Positions 48,341 through 60,574 of a DNA stretch of 64,000 bases are shown here, in pieces; the first letter of the stretch is position 1, and each line of letters begins with the position of its first letter. The stretch comes from Calliopum simillimum. Taxonomy: Eukaryota > Arthropoda > Insecta > Diptera > Lauxaniidae. The stretch spans positions 11,003,410-11,067,409 of the forward strand of contig OX638372.1 in the NCBI GenBank assembly GCA_951812925.1, written 5' to 3'. Made by a program: the position numbers and the translations under genes. The notes under the pieces are model-generated. The model was not told where the DNA came from. It was given only the letters and a program-made list of their open reading frames with translations, and ran no database searches.

Positions 48341-48810
48341 AAGAGTGATCCAATGCGAGATCCCTTTTCCAACTGGTTTGTTTTGACAGCTGTTAAGTGT
48401 CATATGGCTTGTCCATATGACATTTGTGTTAAGTATTTAATACAACTCAATCATAAATAGACTTACTCCAACACAACGTTTATTAATTGTGAAAACTTAC
48501 TACCAAAATCAGTCATCAGTTAGAGAATATTTTAGAGTTCTTTAACATCATTTTGGCATTTATGAGCATCCAACTGAGCTCGCATTATTCAAGGAATACC
48601 AACCGATATGTTTGAAAGAATTGTCGAAAATTGGACCCATAGAATGAACCATTTAAGAGCTAGTCGTGGGCAACATTTCAACGAAATAATTTTTAAACAT
48701 TAAGTTGTAGGGACCGAACTATCATTCCAAATAAAGATTTGCATCAATACATTGATTTTTATGTATTTTATTTAGAAAACAAACTAGGGAGCTCTTATTG
48801 GATCACCCTT
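48341..48810 (+). mobile_element. MITE-sized deletion derivative of a mariner
   Basis: 470 bp flanked by TA (48339-40; 48811-12). Left aagagtgatccaatgcgaga; right, inverted, aagggtgatccaataagagc. Only the last part of the transposase is kept. An internally deleted mariner that could have been mobilised in trans. Confidence 0.85.
48590..48703 (+). pseudogene. Mariner transposase C-terminal fragment
   Basis: Reads IQGIPTDMFERIVENWTHRM then NHLRASRGQHFNEIIFKH and TAA at 48701-48703. The W-x-x-R...SRG-HxNEIIF phrase is the C-terminus found in DD41D-like and related mariners, compare the 17.5 kb copy. Catalytic residues are absent. Confidence 0.85.
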
Positions 48811-48819
48811 TATAAGCTA

Positions 48820-50360
48820 TATTGATAAAATTTGGCAGGCAGGTGCTGAACATAAACACCATATACTGGCCGAACATAGCATAATCAGATAAATTTCACG
48901 CCTTCTTTTTAAATATTGTATTATATATAAGTCTTCGAAATGTTGACACACTTTGAATAATCCCTGCAGGCAAACAAACTAGTTCAAGCATAATTCATTA
49001 ACTAGTCCTCTAACAACCAGTACTAATCCGACTTCAACCCTTTTTACATATAAGCAACTGTTGTTATTGTGTGTTGATGTCCTACGAAATTTCAATTGAC
49101 CCCTTCTGCATTACGCTTACACCAGTCCGGGGCTAGTTGTGGTATGAAGTAGTAATTTAGAAACTAATCTTGAGCCAGTGGTATGTAGTCAACCTATAGT
49201 AACATTTTTTTTCTTGATTCGAAATTTTATTTTCTTAAAATAAATTAAACCAAATTAAATTAAATTCTTAACAGCATTAACAAAAATGAATTCGTTAATT
49301 TCATTCCTTTTCACAATTCATTTTGACACAGAATTCAAATGATACAAAAAACAAATTATTTCAAAAGCAAAAAACGAAAATGGAAATTTGTTTTCATCAC
49401 TTTTCAAATTTTTTTTCCCCTACAAAATACAAACTGATATCAAACTGGCCCCCACTGCATCTCTTTTTCACTAGTTGCGGTCTAGTACTAACTGTGAACT
49501 AGTATTTTTTGTAGACTATCTCATATTTTTACTGCAGGGACTCTACGACCGAACATAATATATTATTTCAGAGTTTCCCTTCTAGTAAGACCCCTGTTTT
49601 TACCTGTTCAATAGTTATTTCATTCTGCTCTATTTTCATTTTTCAAGCTTTAAGTGGAGTGCTTGATATAAACTCAAGCATCGAAATCTGTTCAAATTTT
49701 ATTTAATAATTTTTCAAACTATTTCAAGTATTTACATAACATCTATCATAATTTTAACATAATTAAAAAAAAAAATAACATTCAAGGTTACAAAATATTC
49801 CTGCAGAAAATAGGTCAAACAAAATATATGTATATGTATACATTTTACACTAACAAAATACAATTTTAAAGCTTTTGCAAATTAAAGAAAAACTATCAAA
49901 AAAAAACACAAATTAACGCAATTAATTGCAGCAAATTGTTTATAATTATTGCATGAATTTATGCGCAAACACGCAGTTACCACATGACCTTTATTGCCAA
50001 AAATCGTTGGAACAACGTCATTCATTCAAAAAATACAAAATAAAACAAAAACCAAAATAAAGGAGGTTGGCAACGCATACTTAAAAACGTAGTGTAAACA
50101 AATTTATTTAAATAACAGCTTTTCACGCAGTTCATAAATTTTAAATTCGCTCATTAAACACTGCCACACGAGCACACACATACATATATATAGAGTACAC
50201 AGTTTATACACGTGAAGAAATGCTTTCTATAAAAGTGATCGAAATTTAACAACGGCAGTTTTCCAATTATGGTGCTGGTAATTTCATGATTTTGCGTTGG
50301 AATTTTAGCACAGTATTCAACATTAAATTGTTGTTCAAATAATTGAAAAAAAAAAAATTT
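48820..50360. other. No gene recognised
   Basis: A+T-rich with no supportable coding structure. Confidence 0.45.
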
Positions 50361-50365
50361 CTTTT

Positions 50366-50438
50366 CCTCGAGCAGAAATTGAACCCATGATCTAACTTGA
50401 ATTAAGAAATTGCAAAATCCACTAGGAAATACTGCTCC
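50366..50438 (-). tRNA. tRNA-derived pseudogene or SINE head
   Basis: 73 nt on the minus strand. Acceptor strands ggagcag and ctgctcg pair at six of seven positions; cctagtgg resembles an A box, and ggttcaattt sits where a B box and T loop belong. An anticodon stem aattt/aagtt can form. The D and T stems are poor, so it is a relic rather than a working tRNA. It lies inside a chance frame at 50154-50492. Confidence 0.35.
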
Positions 50439-50973
50439 TTCAAATAAATATGTTTTATTGCTTCTAACGTTCTTTGGTTTTATGTTCAACAAAAAACAAA
50501 CACATCAGTACAGTTCTGTCGAACATCTTAATGCATTGCATTATCCCTCAAATTAAAAAAACATCATGAACAAAGTCAATTTATTTTTAATCTAAAAATT
50601 GGCTTGAATCTATTTAGAATTTTAGGACCTGTTATGTGGCCATAATGAGCGATTTAGACTTTTAACCCTTTCCCAGATACGATTTTTCTGAATCATTCCG
50701 AAAGGTACCCCGTAATATATATACTATTTCCGAAATGTGTGCCCTTCCGTATATAAATGGAAATCTCTTTTTCCCCGAAATTTTCAGATAAAACGACCTC
50801 CGGACAGCCCCTCATGTCAAAATTTTCTTCCACCACATTTGGTTATAGAATATGAAAAAACAATTTTCTGAAAATCGGGGACTATTTTCGGATATGCCCA
50901 TACATGATATATTTAGCCGTAGTGAGCCTTTTTTTGGAAAACAGGTGCATGGTTTTTTGCTACTTGTTATAAT

Positions 50974-51500
50974 TATTAGGAGTCTGCACAAGACATCTTG
51001 AAATATAGTGTATATCTTTTTACCCGTACATTTTACACTAAACTGAATTATTTAATGCAAAAATTCAAGATTCAAATCTTCACTGTGCACTACTGATTTC
51101 ACTGAAGTACATTGAAGTACACTATCTTTTTTACCAGTGTCAAAAAATGATTCTGATTCTAACAAATACTTCAGTGTATATACAAATACTTCAGGTCAGT
51201 ATAAAATGTGAGAGTGGAGAGAAAGAGACGGTGAACAAAAAAGAGGCACAAGAGAGAGCGAAAAACTACTTTTGCCATTAAAGTAGCGTTTTGTAGAGTG
51301 CACCTCAACTACTGTATATGCACTAAAATGAACTGAAGCAATTCAAACAAGTCAGATCTTTACAGCATTCATTTTTTTACCTTACATATCCAAGCACTAT
51401 CAAAACATTTACATGCGACACTGAACTGAAGTATTTGATAATAAAAAACAAGTAAAAGACATAACGTATCGTGTAAAGAAATGTCTTAAAACTCCAATAA
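50974..51500. mobile_element. MITE family E, complete copy
   Basis: Left ttattaggagtctgcacaag; right, inverted, ttattggagttttaagacat. Inside, the phrase acttcagtgta / tacactgaagta is repeated in both orientations. A second, split copy lies at 40.8-41.8 kb. Confidence 0.65.
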
Positions 51501-51509
51501 GACATCTAG

Positions 51510-53450
51510 TTACACCTTGTGTGTTATGGAATATTTTTAATTAAGGGTTTTGGGATTAATTTAGTTCAGTGAGAAAAATCGAACATTCAAACATTGTCCA
51601 ATAGAATCCAACAACATGAAATGATGGAACTTTTAGGGGCCCAGATGTATAATCTTCGTCACATAAGATCTGCTGTGATGATTTTAATTAATTTTCAATT
51701 GGATGAGATAATTTTTTTTGCCAGTGTAGATATACAATCATATAACTTCTCCATGCATGTAACTCAACACCTCGCCAGCATATAAATCAGCGCATAATTG
51801 TTACGCTGCCAATGTTGCCACTTATTTTGGCCCCTATGCCTGTTTGTACGAATTTTGTCCTTTCATGCTTCTAATCGTACGTGTACAAATTGCGCACTGA
51901 TAACATTTTGTACGAGTAAGTGCGTATGCAAATTGTAGCCACCATGCTGCATTAAATTTATTAATGAGTTCTCGTTTTAATTTTGCATATGAAATCGCAT
52001 TTATTTAGTTAAATTTAAATTATGGGCTATGATTTTATTTCAAATTTTTCCACTGCCATTTTGAGCTTTGAATATGAATATGTGTGTGTGTGCATATGTA
52101 TGTATGTATGCATAATAATAATAAAATATGTTTGCTATGCGCCATAAATATTTGATGTTAATTAACATATTTGTTGCCATTGTTATATTGCCATTTGCCA
52201 TTTTAAATGTGTTGATTTTTGACGATTTATTTAAGTGGGCTCGTTTTAATCTTTTTTTAATGTTTTGTTCATTTAAAATATAGTGGATGAGGCCAACTTT
52301 GACTTTTATTCAATATAATTTTATTTTTTATTATATCATTTTTATTTTATTCAATTTTCCGCCTTGAATGGACAATATCTCCAAAACTACAAAGCTTACG
52401 GAGAAATAAATTTCAGCAGCTCAAAATCCATTTAAGACCTTGAAAGATTTAAAATAGAAATTGAAAAATTTTTCCAAATCCCGATATCTCATGAACGGTC
52501 AGTCGGACGAAAAAAGTGTTTGTTGAGATCATCATAGAGAATTGCATGTTCTACAAAACGAATGAAAAGGTGTTGTTTTAGGAAAAACCGTTTCGGAGGT
52601 ATTTAGCAAAAGCTGTTTTTTTTTAAATATTAGAATTGTCAAAAAATATCTCTAAAACTATGAGTTCTACGTAAATAAAATCTGTGTAAAGTCGTACAAA
52701 CAATTTCATACTGCTATGATCTGGGTCTCGATTATCGCCAAGACTACTATTTAGTCTGGGTCAATTATAATTCGTAGATGTATCACGCCTTTTTTTAACA
52801 TAAAATCTTCTCTAAATTCGAAATTTAGCATCTAAAAAACCGATTTGCTTTGAAAAAAAAGGTTTGGAAATTTTTAATACTCAACCATCTTGAAAAATTT
52901 TTTGATGACCAAGACCAAGACCGAGGCCAAGACTTAATGCTCAAAGCAAAGGCTCAATATCAATACCCAGACCAAATCCATGACTTCATTTGTTCATGAA
53001 CATTTCATAACGATTAACACCGAGAAAATGTATTTGAAAAAGCCACAAATAGTGATGAGCAAAATTAGTCTTGGTAATTTTTCGACTGAGATCAAGATTG
53101 CTATGGTCTGGGTTCCTCATCACTAATCAAATGAACAATGATTAGCTTGTGGCTGCGGCATAGCAGCCTTAGTCTTGATCATGGTTTGCTCATCACTAGT
53201 TAGGAACCTACCTTAGCCGTAAGATAAGGTCACGTAAAACATACTTACTATATGGATTCTCATAAAAGACACGGAAAACCATTAAGAATCAACTTATTTC
53301 CATTACCAACTCATTTAGAACAGTAAGCAATACCGGGATGATTAGGATATCACATAAAAATATGAAAGTTTGAAAACCACATGGATTAAAGAAACTGTAA
53401 AAAATTTAAGGACCTACGAATTCCGTTAGAGCTACTCACGCGAACTAATA
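51510..53450. other. No gene recognised
   Basis: Contains gt/atgt simple sequence at 52080-52110 and a 52360-52760 tract of phrases such as caatatctccaaaactac that resemble common dipteran interspersed repeats. The 63-codon frame at 51594-51785 is not supported. Confidence 0.45.
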
Positions 53451-53459
53451 TGATTTTAT

Positions 53460-53800
53460 TGTGTACGGATGATATAAAATACGTCCACCACTTCGTCACG
53501 CTGCAGGATACCAACGACAACTGAAATCATCAACATCTTCAGACACAACGAACAATAGCCGAGTGCAACTCAAATGAAAAATTTCTGCAAAGGAGCAAAA
53601 ACGAGTGAAAGCTCTCCTGCACCTAAACATACTCGTATCTAATGTACTATGCGCATCGGCGCATAATACGAGTAACTCAAAAAACCGGCAGCCGGTGCTC
53701 GTTGCTGAGAGATAAACAAAACGTCACTCGACAACTGCACCGCTTTCCCCTATAAATGTAAAGTGCGTCCTGCGTCCTTTGTGAAACTCAAATTTAGTGG
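53460..53800. promoter_or_regulatory. G+C-richer island with a TATA-like box
   Basis: Sequence at 53490-53750 is clearly less A+T-rich than its flanks, contains cgcatcggcgcataat and ccggcagccgg palindromic tracts, and ends in cccctataaatg at 53750. This could be a core promoter of a host transcript or a solo long terminal repeat. No start codon with a convincing frame follows; the frames at 53763-54085 are homopolymer-driven. Confidence 0.25.
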
Positions 53801-53809
53801 GTGGTGCCA

Positions 53810-55660
53810 AATCAAAAACGTAGTGCCGTTGTTTTTGGGTTTTCTTTTTTTTTTACTTTTGCTTTTTTTCTTATTTGCTACTGTTGTTGTTTTTGCTTTT
53901 ATTATTTTTGTTGTATTTTTTCGTGTTGTTGTTGCCATTCCCTGTCATTCGAAATTTTATGGCGTTCCTGCTGCAGCTGCTGGCCATTTTTCTTTTATGT
54001 TCTTCGGCTGCCTTCGGGTGGAAATGCGAGTGAGCGAGCACCCTCTTCATTACATTATGTATTAGAAATCTTTGAGTTACTATAACGGGATTGGAATAAA
54101 TTAAATGCCGCAAACACGCACACACACACAAACACATACAGTTACTGTTATTTTATTTACTTACTTTTGTGTATGTAGTAATCGCATTGGCAGTGGTAAA
54201 TAAGCGCCAATATTTTTGTTGTTGGCCTTAAAGTTTTGTCCTTTTATTGCTGTTGTTGTTGGTTTTACTGTTGTTTTTGTTATACGGGGTCATGGGCCGC
54301 ACCAAACTGAATAACGTACCTACGTGACAAAATCGTGCGGTGAACCACAGTAATAAATCGGACAATCCGAAATAGTGTGAAACACCCTGTAAATGAATTA
54401 ATGAGCAACCCCTTCAACGCTCAGAAATCCTGTAGGCAGGTTCTTTTTTGTAGTTTTTTTGGAGCGCATTTAGTAGTTGCATATGAGCGTTTAAAAAAGT
54501 ATCTAAAAAGGTGAAAGCAATCTACCTTGGAGATCGAGACATATTTATGTAGTAAGGTGTGCGGGAAATTGTTGAAAATATTGGAAAAGTAACACTTTAA
54601 GATGACCTTTAAAATTATTACGTTCTTTTGCAATATTATTCCTACACAAAGAAAACAATTTGATTAATGGCGAAGAATTCAATTAAAAAAAAAATAACAA
54701 TATAGCATAGTTTTAGGCCATGAGCTTAACTTCCATTTCCGTTTTTTGCACTGAAGTCTTAAATTCGCTGTGCTTGTTCAATTTCAACAATTTAAGGAAA
54801 CTTCTTAGAGATGAGTTTTATGATTTTTTACGAGCTTTAATTTTATGAAGTGTCCTTGGCACCTTAGGGTGGTAGAAAGTGAGATATTAGAACTAGTCAA
54901 AAATAAAATCTCAGATAAATTACCTCTATGAATGAGAAGTATCGTATATCGAAACATTTACAACGATAAAGTATGTTTGATGACGTCAAATGGCGGAGCT
55001 ATAGTAAAAAAATCAAGCAGCTACACCCTACTTGTTTTCTTTGTATGGCTGTCGATACTATCCTTTGTACATGCGAATTTCCACGAAAACTTAACCTTTC
55101 TGTCGCACCCGATAGTTTTGGCATCAAAATAGACGTTTGTTTCGGCGATCACTTTCTCATTCAAGCCATTTCTCTTTACAGCTGGATCTGGGAGGCAAAT
55201 CTGGAGAACAGGATGAAACTGAATTAATTTATTTTATCCATCGTTTTCATCGATTTGTGACACGGTGCCCGGACAAAGACATACATTTTGTAGTTTAATT
55301 TTAGTCAGTTTAATGTCAAATGATCGAAACTGAATGTTTTAAACTGTTAATGACCGTTATTGGCAAATCAAAATCAATCACATATATCCGTTTTAACTGT
55401 AAAACAATTGTGAATTACAGTTAATCTGGAAAAAACGGTAAATCAATTTTTGACTGCGAAACCATTTGGTTAATTGTGAGTTACAGTTAATTGAAAAAAG
55501 TTTTTTGTCAGTTGACTGTAATTTTTGACTTTTTGTAGCAATGAATTGTAAAATACAGTAAAAAACAATATAAACCACAATGTCCAATTCAAATCAATGT
55601 AAAAGTAATGGGAATCTTTTTTACATGGTTTTACATATTTTTTTTTTTTTAGTGTAGTGG
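53810..55660. other. No gene recognised
   Basis: T-rich tract (53840-53940), (ca)n at 54115-54140, and A+T-rich DNA with inverted tracts of ttacagttaat around 55415-55490. No domain-bearing frame. Confidence 0.4.
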
Positions 55661-55663
55661 CAT

Positions 55664-55699
55664 GGTTCCATTACAATCAGTGGTTCCATTACAATCAGT
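55664..55699 (+). repeat. Perfect 18-bp tandem duplication
   Basis: ggttccattacaatcagt occurs twice in direct succession. Confidence 0.9.
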
Positions 55700-55799
55700 G
55701 GCCAACACGTACGCAAAACTTCGTTTTTATGTAGTGGCACAGTACCCATATGACTGCAGAAGTAAAACTAAAACATTGTTTTGCGTTCATATTAGTATG

Positions 55800-56130
55800 T
55801 TACGGAGCTTCGGTTCCGGTTCTGGTTCCGAAAGGTCGGAACTTCTGATTGATTTTGATCTTTGACTTAGACTTCGGCTCCGAAAGTTTTGAATAGGAAG
55901 TTATAACGGATGTTGATTGAAAATATGCACTGTTGAATTGTTGTTGAAAAGTAAAGAAAGGAGAAAATCAATGAAATTTCTCATAATAACTTTTATTTCC
56001 GACTTCGGCACCGATTCCGGTTACAACTCCGAAAATTTAAATTTTAAAATCACTGGAATAAAAAATTTGGGGATCGGGAAAATATTGGAGGGAATTCCCA
56101 TAAATCTCGAGACGCTTCGGGGAGGTAATG
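55800..56130 (+). repeat. Ttccgg-rich degenerate minisatellite
   Basis: cttcggttccggttctggtt, acttcggctccgaaag and acttcggcaccgattccgg are short-period variants spread over 300 bp. Frames at 55662-55865 and 55917-56138 translate the repeat (SFGSGSGSERSE) and are not called as genes. Confidence 0.5.
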
Positions 56131-57881
56131 GGAACTAGTCAATCATCACCTGACGGTTATAGAAATCTAGTCAAGTGTCAAGCTACCGTAGGGGGGTTGG
56201 TTGGTGTCAATATTACCAACGTCAACGATGGAAGAGTTTTGTGGAAGCCTTATGCTCTGAAAGGGAGTAAAGAAAACAAAGAAAAGGTAGTACCTTAACC
56301 AGAGATTCTTAACCCTTGTGCCGTAAGATTTTTAAGGTGTGCTACCACTGCCAGAAAGCAAGGTTCAAAGCGTAGCTTGTCTAAGTATTACTGGGGCTTT
56401 TTAAACAACAGCCACTGCAGCACTGAAACGCTTCTTCAGCTTGAACCACTTAATATTTTTTTCAGAAGTTTGATACTATACTTTAAGAATTGGGTTTCTA
56501 GAAATTAAAAGTTTTGGTCACAATAGTACTTTACTTCAATTTATGGATTGTGATGCAATTAGTGTTACCGACTATCTCCTACCAAACTTTATTTTCCCAA
56601 CAAACTTACAGTTAGTAACACCTAAAAGGAATAATTAGGCTCCTTTAAATATACACTGATAGGTCGCAACTGAATATACATAGGTACTGGTTCAAGAAAT
56701 AATTCCTAGCCAAATCGTAGAGATAGGGACAAACGAAAAGAGCTAAAATATTGCTGATGGATTAGCTAGGAAAAGATAAAACCAGAACAGCCTTTTGGCT
56801 GACCTTTCAATAAAAAACCCATTAACGTTATCAAGGTAAAAATCGAAAGTAAATATATTCAGCCTGCTAATAATAGATAGTCAAATCTACAAACTTGCAA
56901 GCATATTAGATCAATTTGGCCATCCTAAAATATTAATCGTACTTAATTTTTAATAGCAATGGAGAAACACAATGTGCATATCTTAATTGGTGATACTAGG
57001 GGAACTAATGCTATTGTGGTATAGCTAATGCTTAGGTGGAATTTGAAAGAGAACCGTTAGATCAATTTATTCTGATCACTGAAGTATTGGCTACAGAATA
57101 TATTTCAATTAAATGTGTGCAATTTCATTAAAAAAAGTTAATGAGCAAAATCTGAAAAAAGTCAAAAAAGCTGTTTTCAAAAAGTTAGCAGGTAATATGG
57201 TATGTATGGTAGGGCAATGTGGTATATATACTTATTAGTAGATACTTGTAAAGTGGGCTGATAATGTAGTACATACATAAGTCGGGTAATGTGGTATACT
57301 TAACCATACAACCAAATATAAAGTTTGAAAGGTATGAAATAAGTTCATAATAACATTTACATTGGTTCTCAAACTCATAGTTTTTATTAAAAAATAAACA
57401 GCAATCAAATAATGTTAAGAATAACAAGAAGTATTCATATAACACATTAGCGAACTCCGATTATACCACACTGGCCAATTTTTAGAAATTACAAAATTGT
57501 AAAAATATAATGGGAAACTTTGTGAATTTATACAGTTAAACACTTATTGCGCAATATTCAGCACTTATTTACTTTAATTGAATATAAATAAAACTTCCAC
57601 AGAAAGCAACTTATTCTTAACACTCAAATCCACATCATGGGTAAAATTTACCCATGCGAAGTTTGTTTTCGTAATAATTCGCTAAAAAACGAACAAAGAA
57701 ACGAAGTAAGCACATGTAAATTACCTCACTGTATTCTGCTTTTGTTGTGGGCTTTGTCGCCAACGGTCGTCGTCGGTTGTTGGAGTTATAGCGTTTTAAT
57801 TTTTTTTTCGGGTAAATTTTACCCATGTTGTGGACTTATGTAAGTTTTTTTTTTTTTCGTTTTGATTGAAAATAGTAAATA

Positions 57882-58186
57882 ATGGCGCGAAAAAGAGTAA
57901 AACATGACGACGAAATAAATAAAATTTTGAAAAGAATTGAACTCTTATTGTTTCAACCAAAGCTAAAAAGCAGATGCCAAATCATACAGCTTCGAAAAAG
58001 TTTGAAGGAGCTTATAATGAAAATTTTTCGTACTTTTAGTCCACTCTGAAAACAACCAATGTTGTACTGGAAAAACCTGTCAGATGTTTTTAATGTCCGG
58101 CAAAAAAAGACCGAAAAACTAAAAATGTTTGAATTTGTTGTAAAAAACCTTTTTGTTCTGAGCATAGGGCTATGATTTGCAGTACA
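57882..58186 (+). pseudogene. piggyBac-type transposase, internally deleted
   Basis: ATG at 57882 gives MARKRVKHDDEINKIL, like the acidic N-terminus of piggyBac proteins. The DDD catalytic region is missing, and after a frame change the C-terminal cysteine-rich domain appears: PVRCF-stop-CPAKKDRKTKNV-stop-ICCKKPFCSEHRAMICSTC (58074-58186). The C-x2-C, C-x2-C, C-x2-H and C-x2-C pairs match the cross-brace zinc finger of insect piggyBac transposases. Inactive. Confidence 0.8.
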
Positions 58187-58329
58187 TGCACATCCTTATT
58201 TGTTTTATTTTTTTGGTACTTTTTTATGATCTTGTATAAAAAATTTTTAAATGTTATTTAATTGAATTGATAATAATATAAAAATACTTTAATTTATTTA
58301 TATAAAAAATGTAGTTTCTTACAAAAATC

Positions 58330-58743
58330 ATTAGGGGTATTCACGATCTAGAGTAACGTCCTGAGTAACAGAGTAACAGGGTAACAGTGCACAACCACAA
58401 CAACAAAATATACGTAAGTTACTCTGTTACTCTTTTAATCTTTTAGTCAAGCTATTTTCTAGTGTAAAATAATCTTACACTTTTGCCTTTTTTATTATTT
58501 CTATAGAAACGTTTGAACTTGTTTATGATTGAGAGGCAATTTTCGTTCATCAAAAATAAAAATTTGAATGAGAGCAAAATATTTATTTAAAACAATTTTT
58601 TTTTTGTTGGCAGCTAAAATTATTTTGAGAAACAAAAAGCAAATATACGTGCAAAGTATTGAGTATGCTCACTATTTAGAGTAACTGAGTGCACTTTTAC
58701 CCTGTTACTCAGCTCGTTACTCCAGATCGTGAATAACTCTAAT
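58330..58743. mobile_element. MITE with ~29-bp terminal inverted repeats
   Basis: Left cattaggggtattcacgatc then tagagtaacg; right, inverted, cattagagttattcacgatc then tggagtaacg. Internal gagtaacag phrases are repeated. It lies between the piggyBac remnant and the misato stop codon and may sit in the misato 3' untranslated part. Confidence 0.85.
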
Positions 58744-58851
58744 GAATATTTTTTGTTACGTTAGTGAAAGCATGTATTAGCTTAATTTAAGTCTTTTGAA
58801 TGTTTGCATTTCATTTTGCTTCTTGCTACATCGTCTATTTGTTCTATACGG

Positions 58852-59762
58852 CTACAATTCAAAATTATCCTCATAATTATCCTTAAACAATAACAAATTT
58901 TCCAATGCATCGACATAGTCATCCTCCTCTAGGCCAGCTCCCGCGAAACGATGCAATTTAGCAATTTTTATACGTTTTGCTTCACGATGTAAAACTTCCA
59001 CAGTATCAGCCAACTTGCTCGTAGACTGTACTGTTGCCAATGTCGGTACAGTGCAGACTTTTTTTGAAGGTGCACGCTTCTCAAACGATGTCAAGAAACC
59101 ATCCACATTTACAACATCCTCAAACATTTCACATGGGAATGGTATACGTGTTGGCATTGCTGATGCTATAGAGGTCACATGCGACATGCTAGCATGATTG
59201 GCACACTGCAGGTACAGTTGCAACATTTCTGAAACGCTATTGCATTTGTAAGCGGCCATACGCATTTGTAGCTTCGCTTGCTCTAATGGACGTTTGAGAC
59301 GATTGCTCGGAATGCCACGTACACACAGCGATTGTATAATGTAATCGATACCAATACTGCAATTCGGTGTTAATTGTGTAAAAAGACTACCTTCATATTT
59401 ATCCAGACAATCAATGAGATCTTCATTATGTTGCATTGCAAATGGCAACGCAAGCGCACCAGCTGCAAGTTTTCGTCCATAATTTGTGAGATCGCCACAG
59501 AATCCACCGAGTGAGTTTGCTGCGGGTGCATCTTTAAGACGATAACGCATTGAAATGGTATCAAGATATGCAGCCAATATACTAGATGTTTGATAAAGAT
59601 TATCGGCTTGATAGTTGAGTGCACGCAGCTCACGTGGTGCACCCAGCTGTCGCCAGACACGATCTTTAGTGCAGAGTGGTACAAAGAGTGATGACTGCTC
59701 GATGAGTTGATTAAAAGTTAAGGCACTGTTTACAACACGTATGGAGTCGGTCATGGGTTCAT
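58852..59762 (-). CDS. mst: Misato C-terminal exon (partial gene copy)
   Basis: Misato is a tubulin/FtsZ-related protein; it is known in flies for spindle and tubulin-complex functions and in vertebrates as MSTO1 for mitochondrial morphology. The exon's first base is 59762, after a good acceptor ctcttccaccag on the minus strand. The frame then runs open through about 302 codons to TAG at 58852-58854. Recognised Misato segments: EQSSLFVPLCTKDRVWRQLG, YQTSSILAAYLDTISMRYRL, FCGDLTNYGRKLAAGALAL and RIPFPCEMF. The C-terminus is acidic (EEDDYVDALENLLLF). The N-terminal tubulin-like half is not in the window; full proteins are about 570 residues. No frameshift or stop. It is enclosed by transposon ends, so it may be a captured copy rather than the resident gene. 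A polyadenylation signal on the minus strand is seen only inside the neighbouring MITE (aataaa at about 58587). Confidence 0.9.
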
Positions 59763-60574
59763 CTGGTGGAAGAGAAATATTGGAAAAAAGTGATTATTAG
59801 TTTGGTTTATGAGCAAAAACTAAGTTTCAAAGGAGTCAAACGAATTATGGGATTGATTGGTGAATAATTCGTAAAAGTAAATTCCAACAAGAGGTCATAA
59901 CACCTCCATTACAAGCTGTTCCGAAATCCATGCGACTTCAGTTACTTTTCGTTTCGAAAGATTTTTGATGGAAACGACACGTTTAAAACTATAAGGATCT
60001 TTTTAGTGGAGAGAAACACGTTATACGAAAAACTTATCATTAACGAAATATTCTAAAAAAAACCCGGAAAAATTATTTTGATCAAAAAGCTTTCCAATCG
60101 AAAAGTAATTGAAATCGCACAGATTCTGGAACAGGCATTTAAAAGTATTATTTGTAAAGTGTTCTGTCACAAGAAATCAAGAAAAAATAAATTTTTACAG
60201 TTCTCTGTCCTATGTAAACATATCTATACTTGTAATCGATATACTGACAGAGTAACTTACTCTGAAGTGGTATTGTACACGGTGAAGGGTAGGTATTAAA
60301 TTTTTACCAAGGGTCAAAACTAAGCAGCTTATAAGAATATTGTATCAATTTACCGGTATTTTCGAAAAGCACGCTTTTGGGCGCAAATACTGGAACCGCG
60401 AAATGAATTAATGTAAAAATTATTTATTTTCAAAGTTTTCTTAAAATATATGTAAAAAACACCAGATATAGCTTATTTTCCTTTCAATTCGCCTTGGTTT
60501 TAGATTGTTAAGGTAGAAATAACTAAGTTTCGTTAAAAATTTGGGATACTGACCAATACAGAATGTTTTTAAGT
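59763..60574. other. Probable misato intron remnant
   Basis: Minus-strand sequence upstream of the acceptor at 59763-59764. No further misato exon is visible here or to the right end of the window. The plus-strand frame at 60078-60299 lacks features. Confidence 0.45.

Noticed and set aside
54280..54400. tacggggtcatggg ... caccctgta as terminal inverted repeats
   Set aside because: Match is only a few bases beyond tac(a/g)ggg; not supportable.
57637..57843. Frames on both strands starting MGKIYP
   Set aside because: Caused by the self-complementary gggtaaaatttaccc palindrome at transposon ends.
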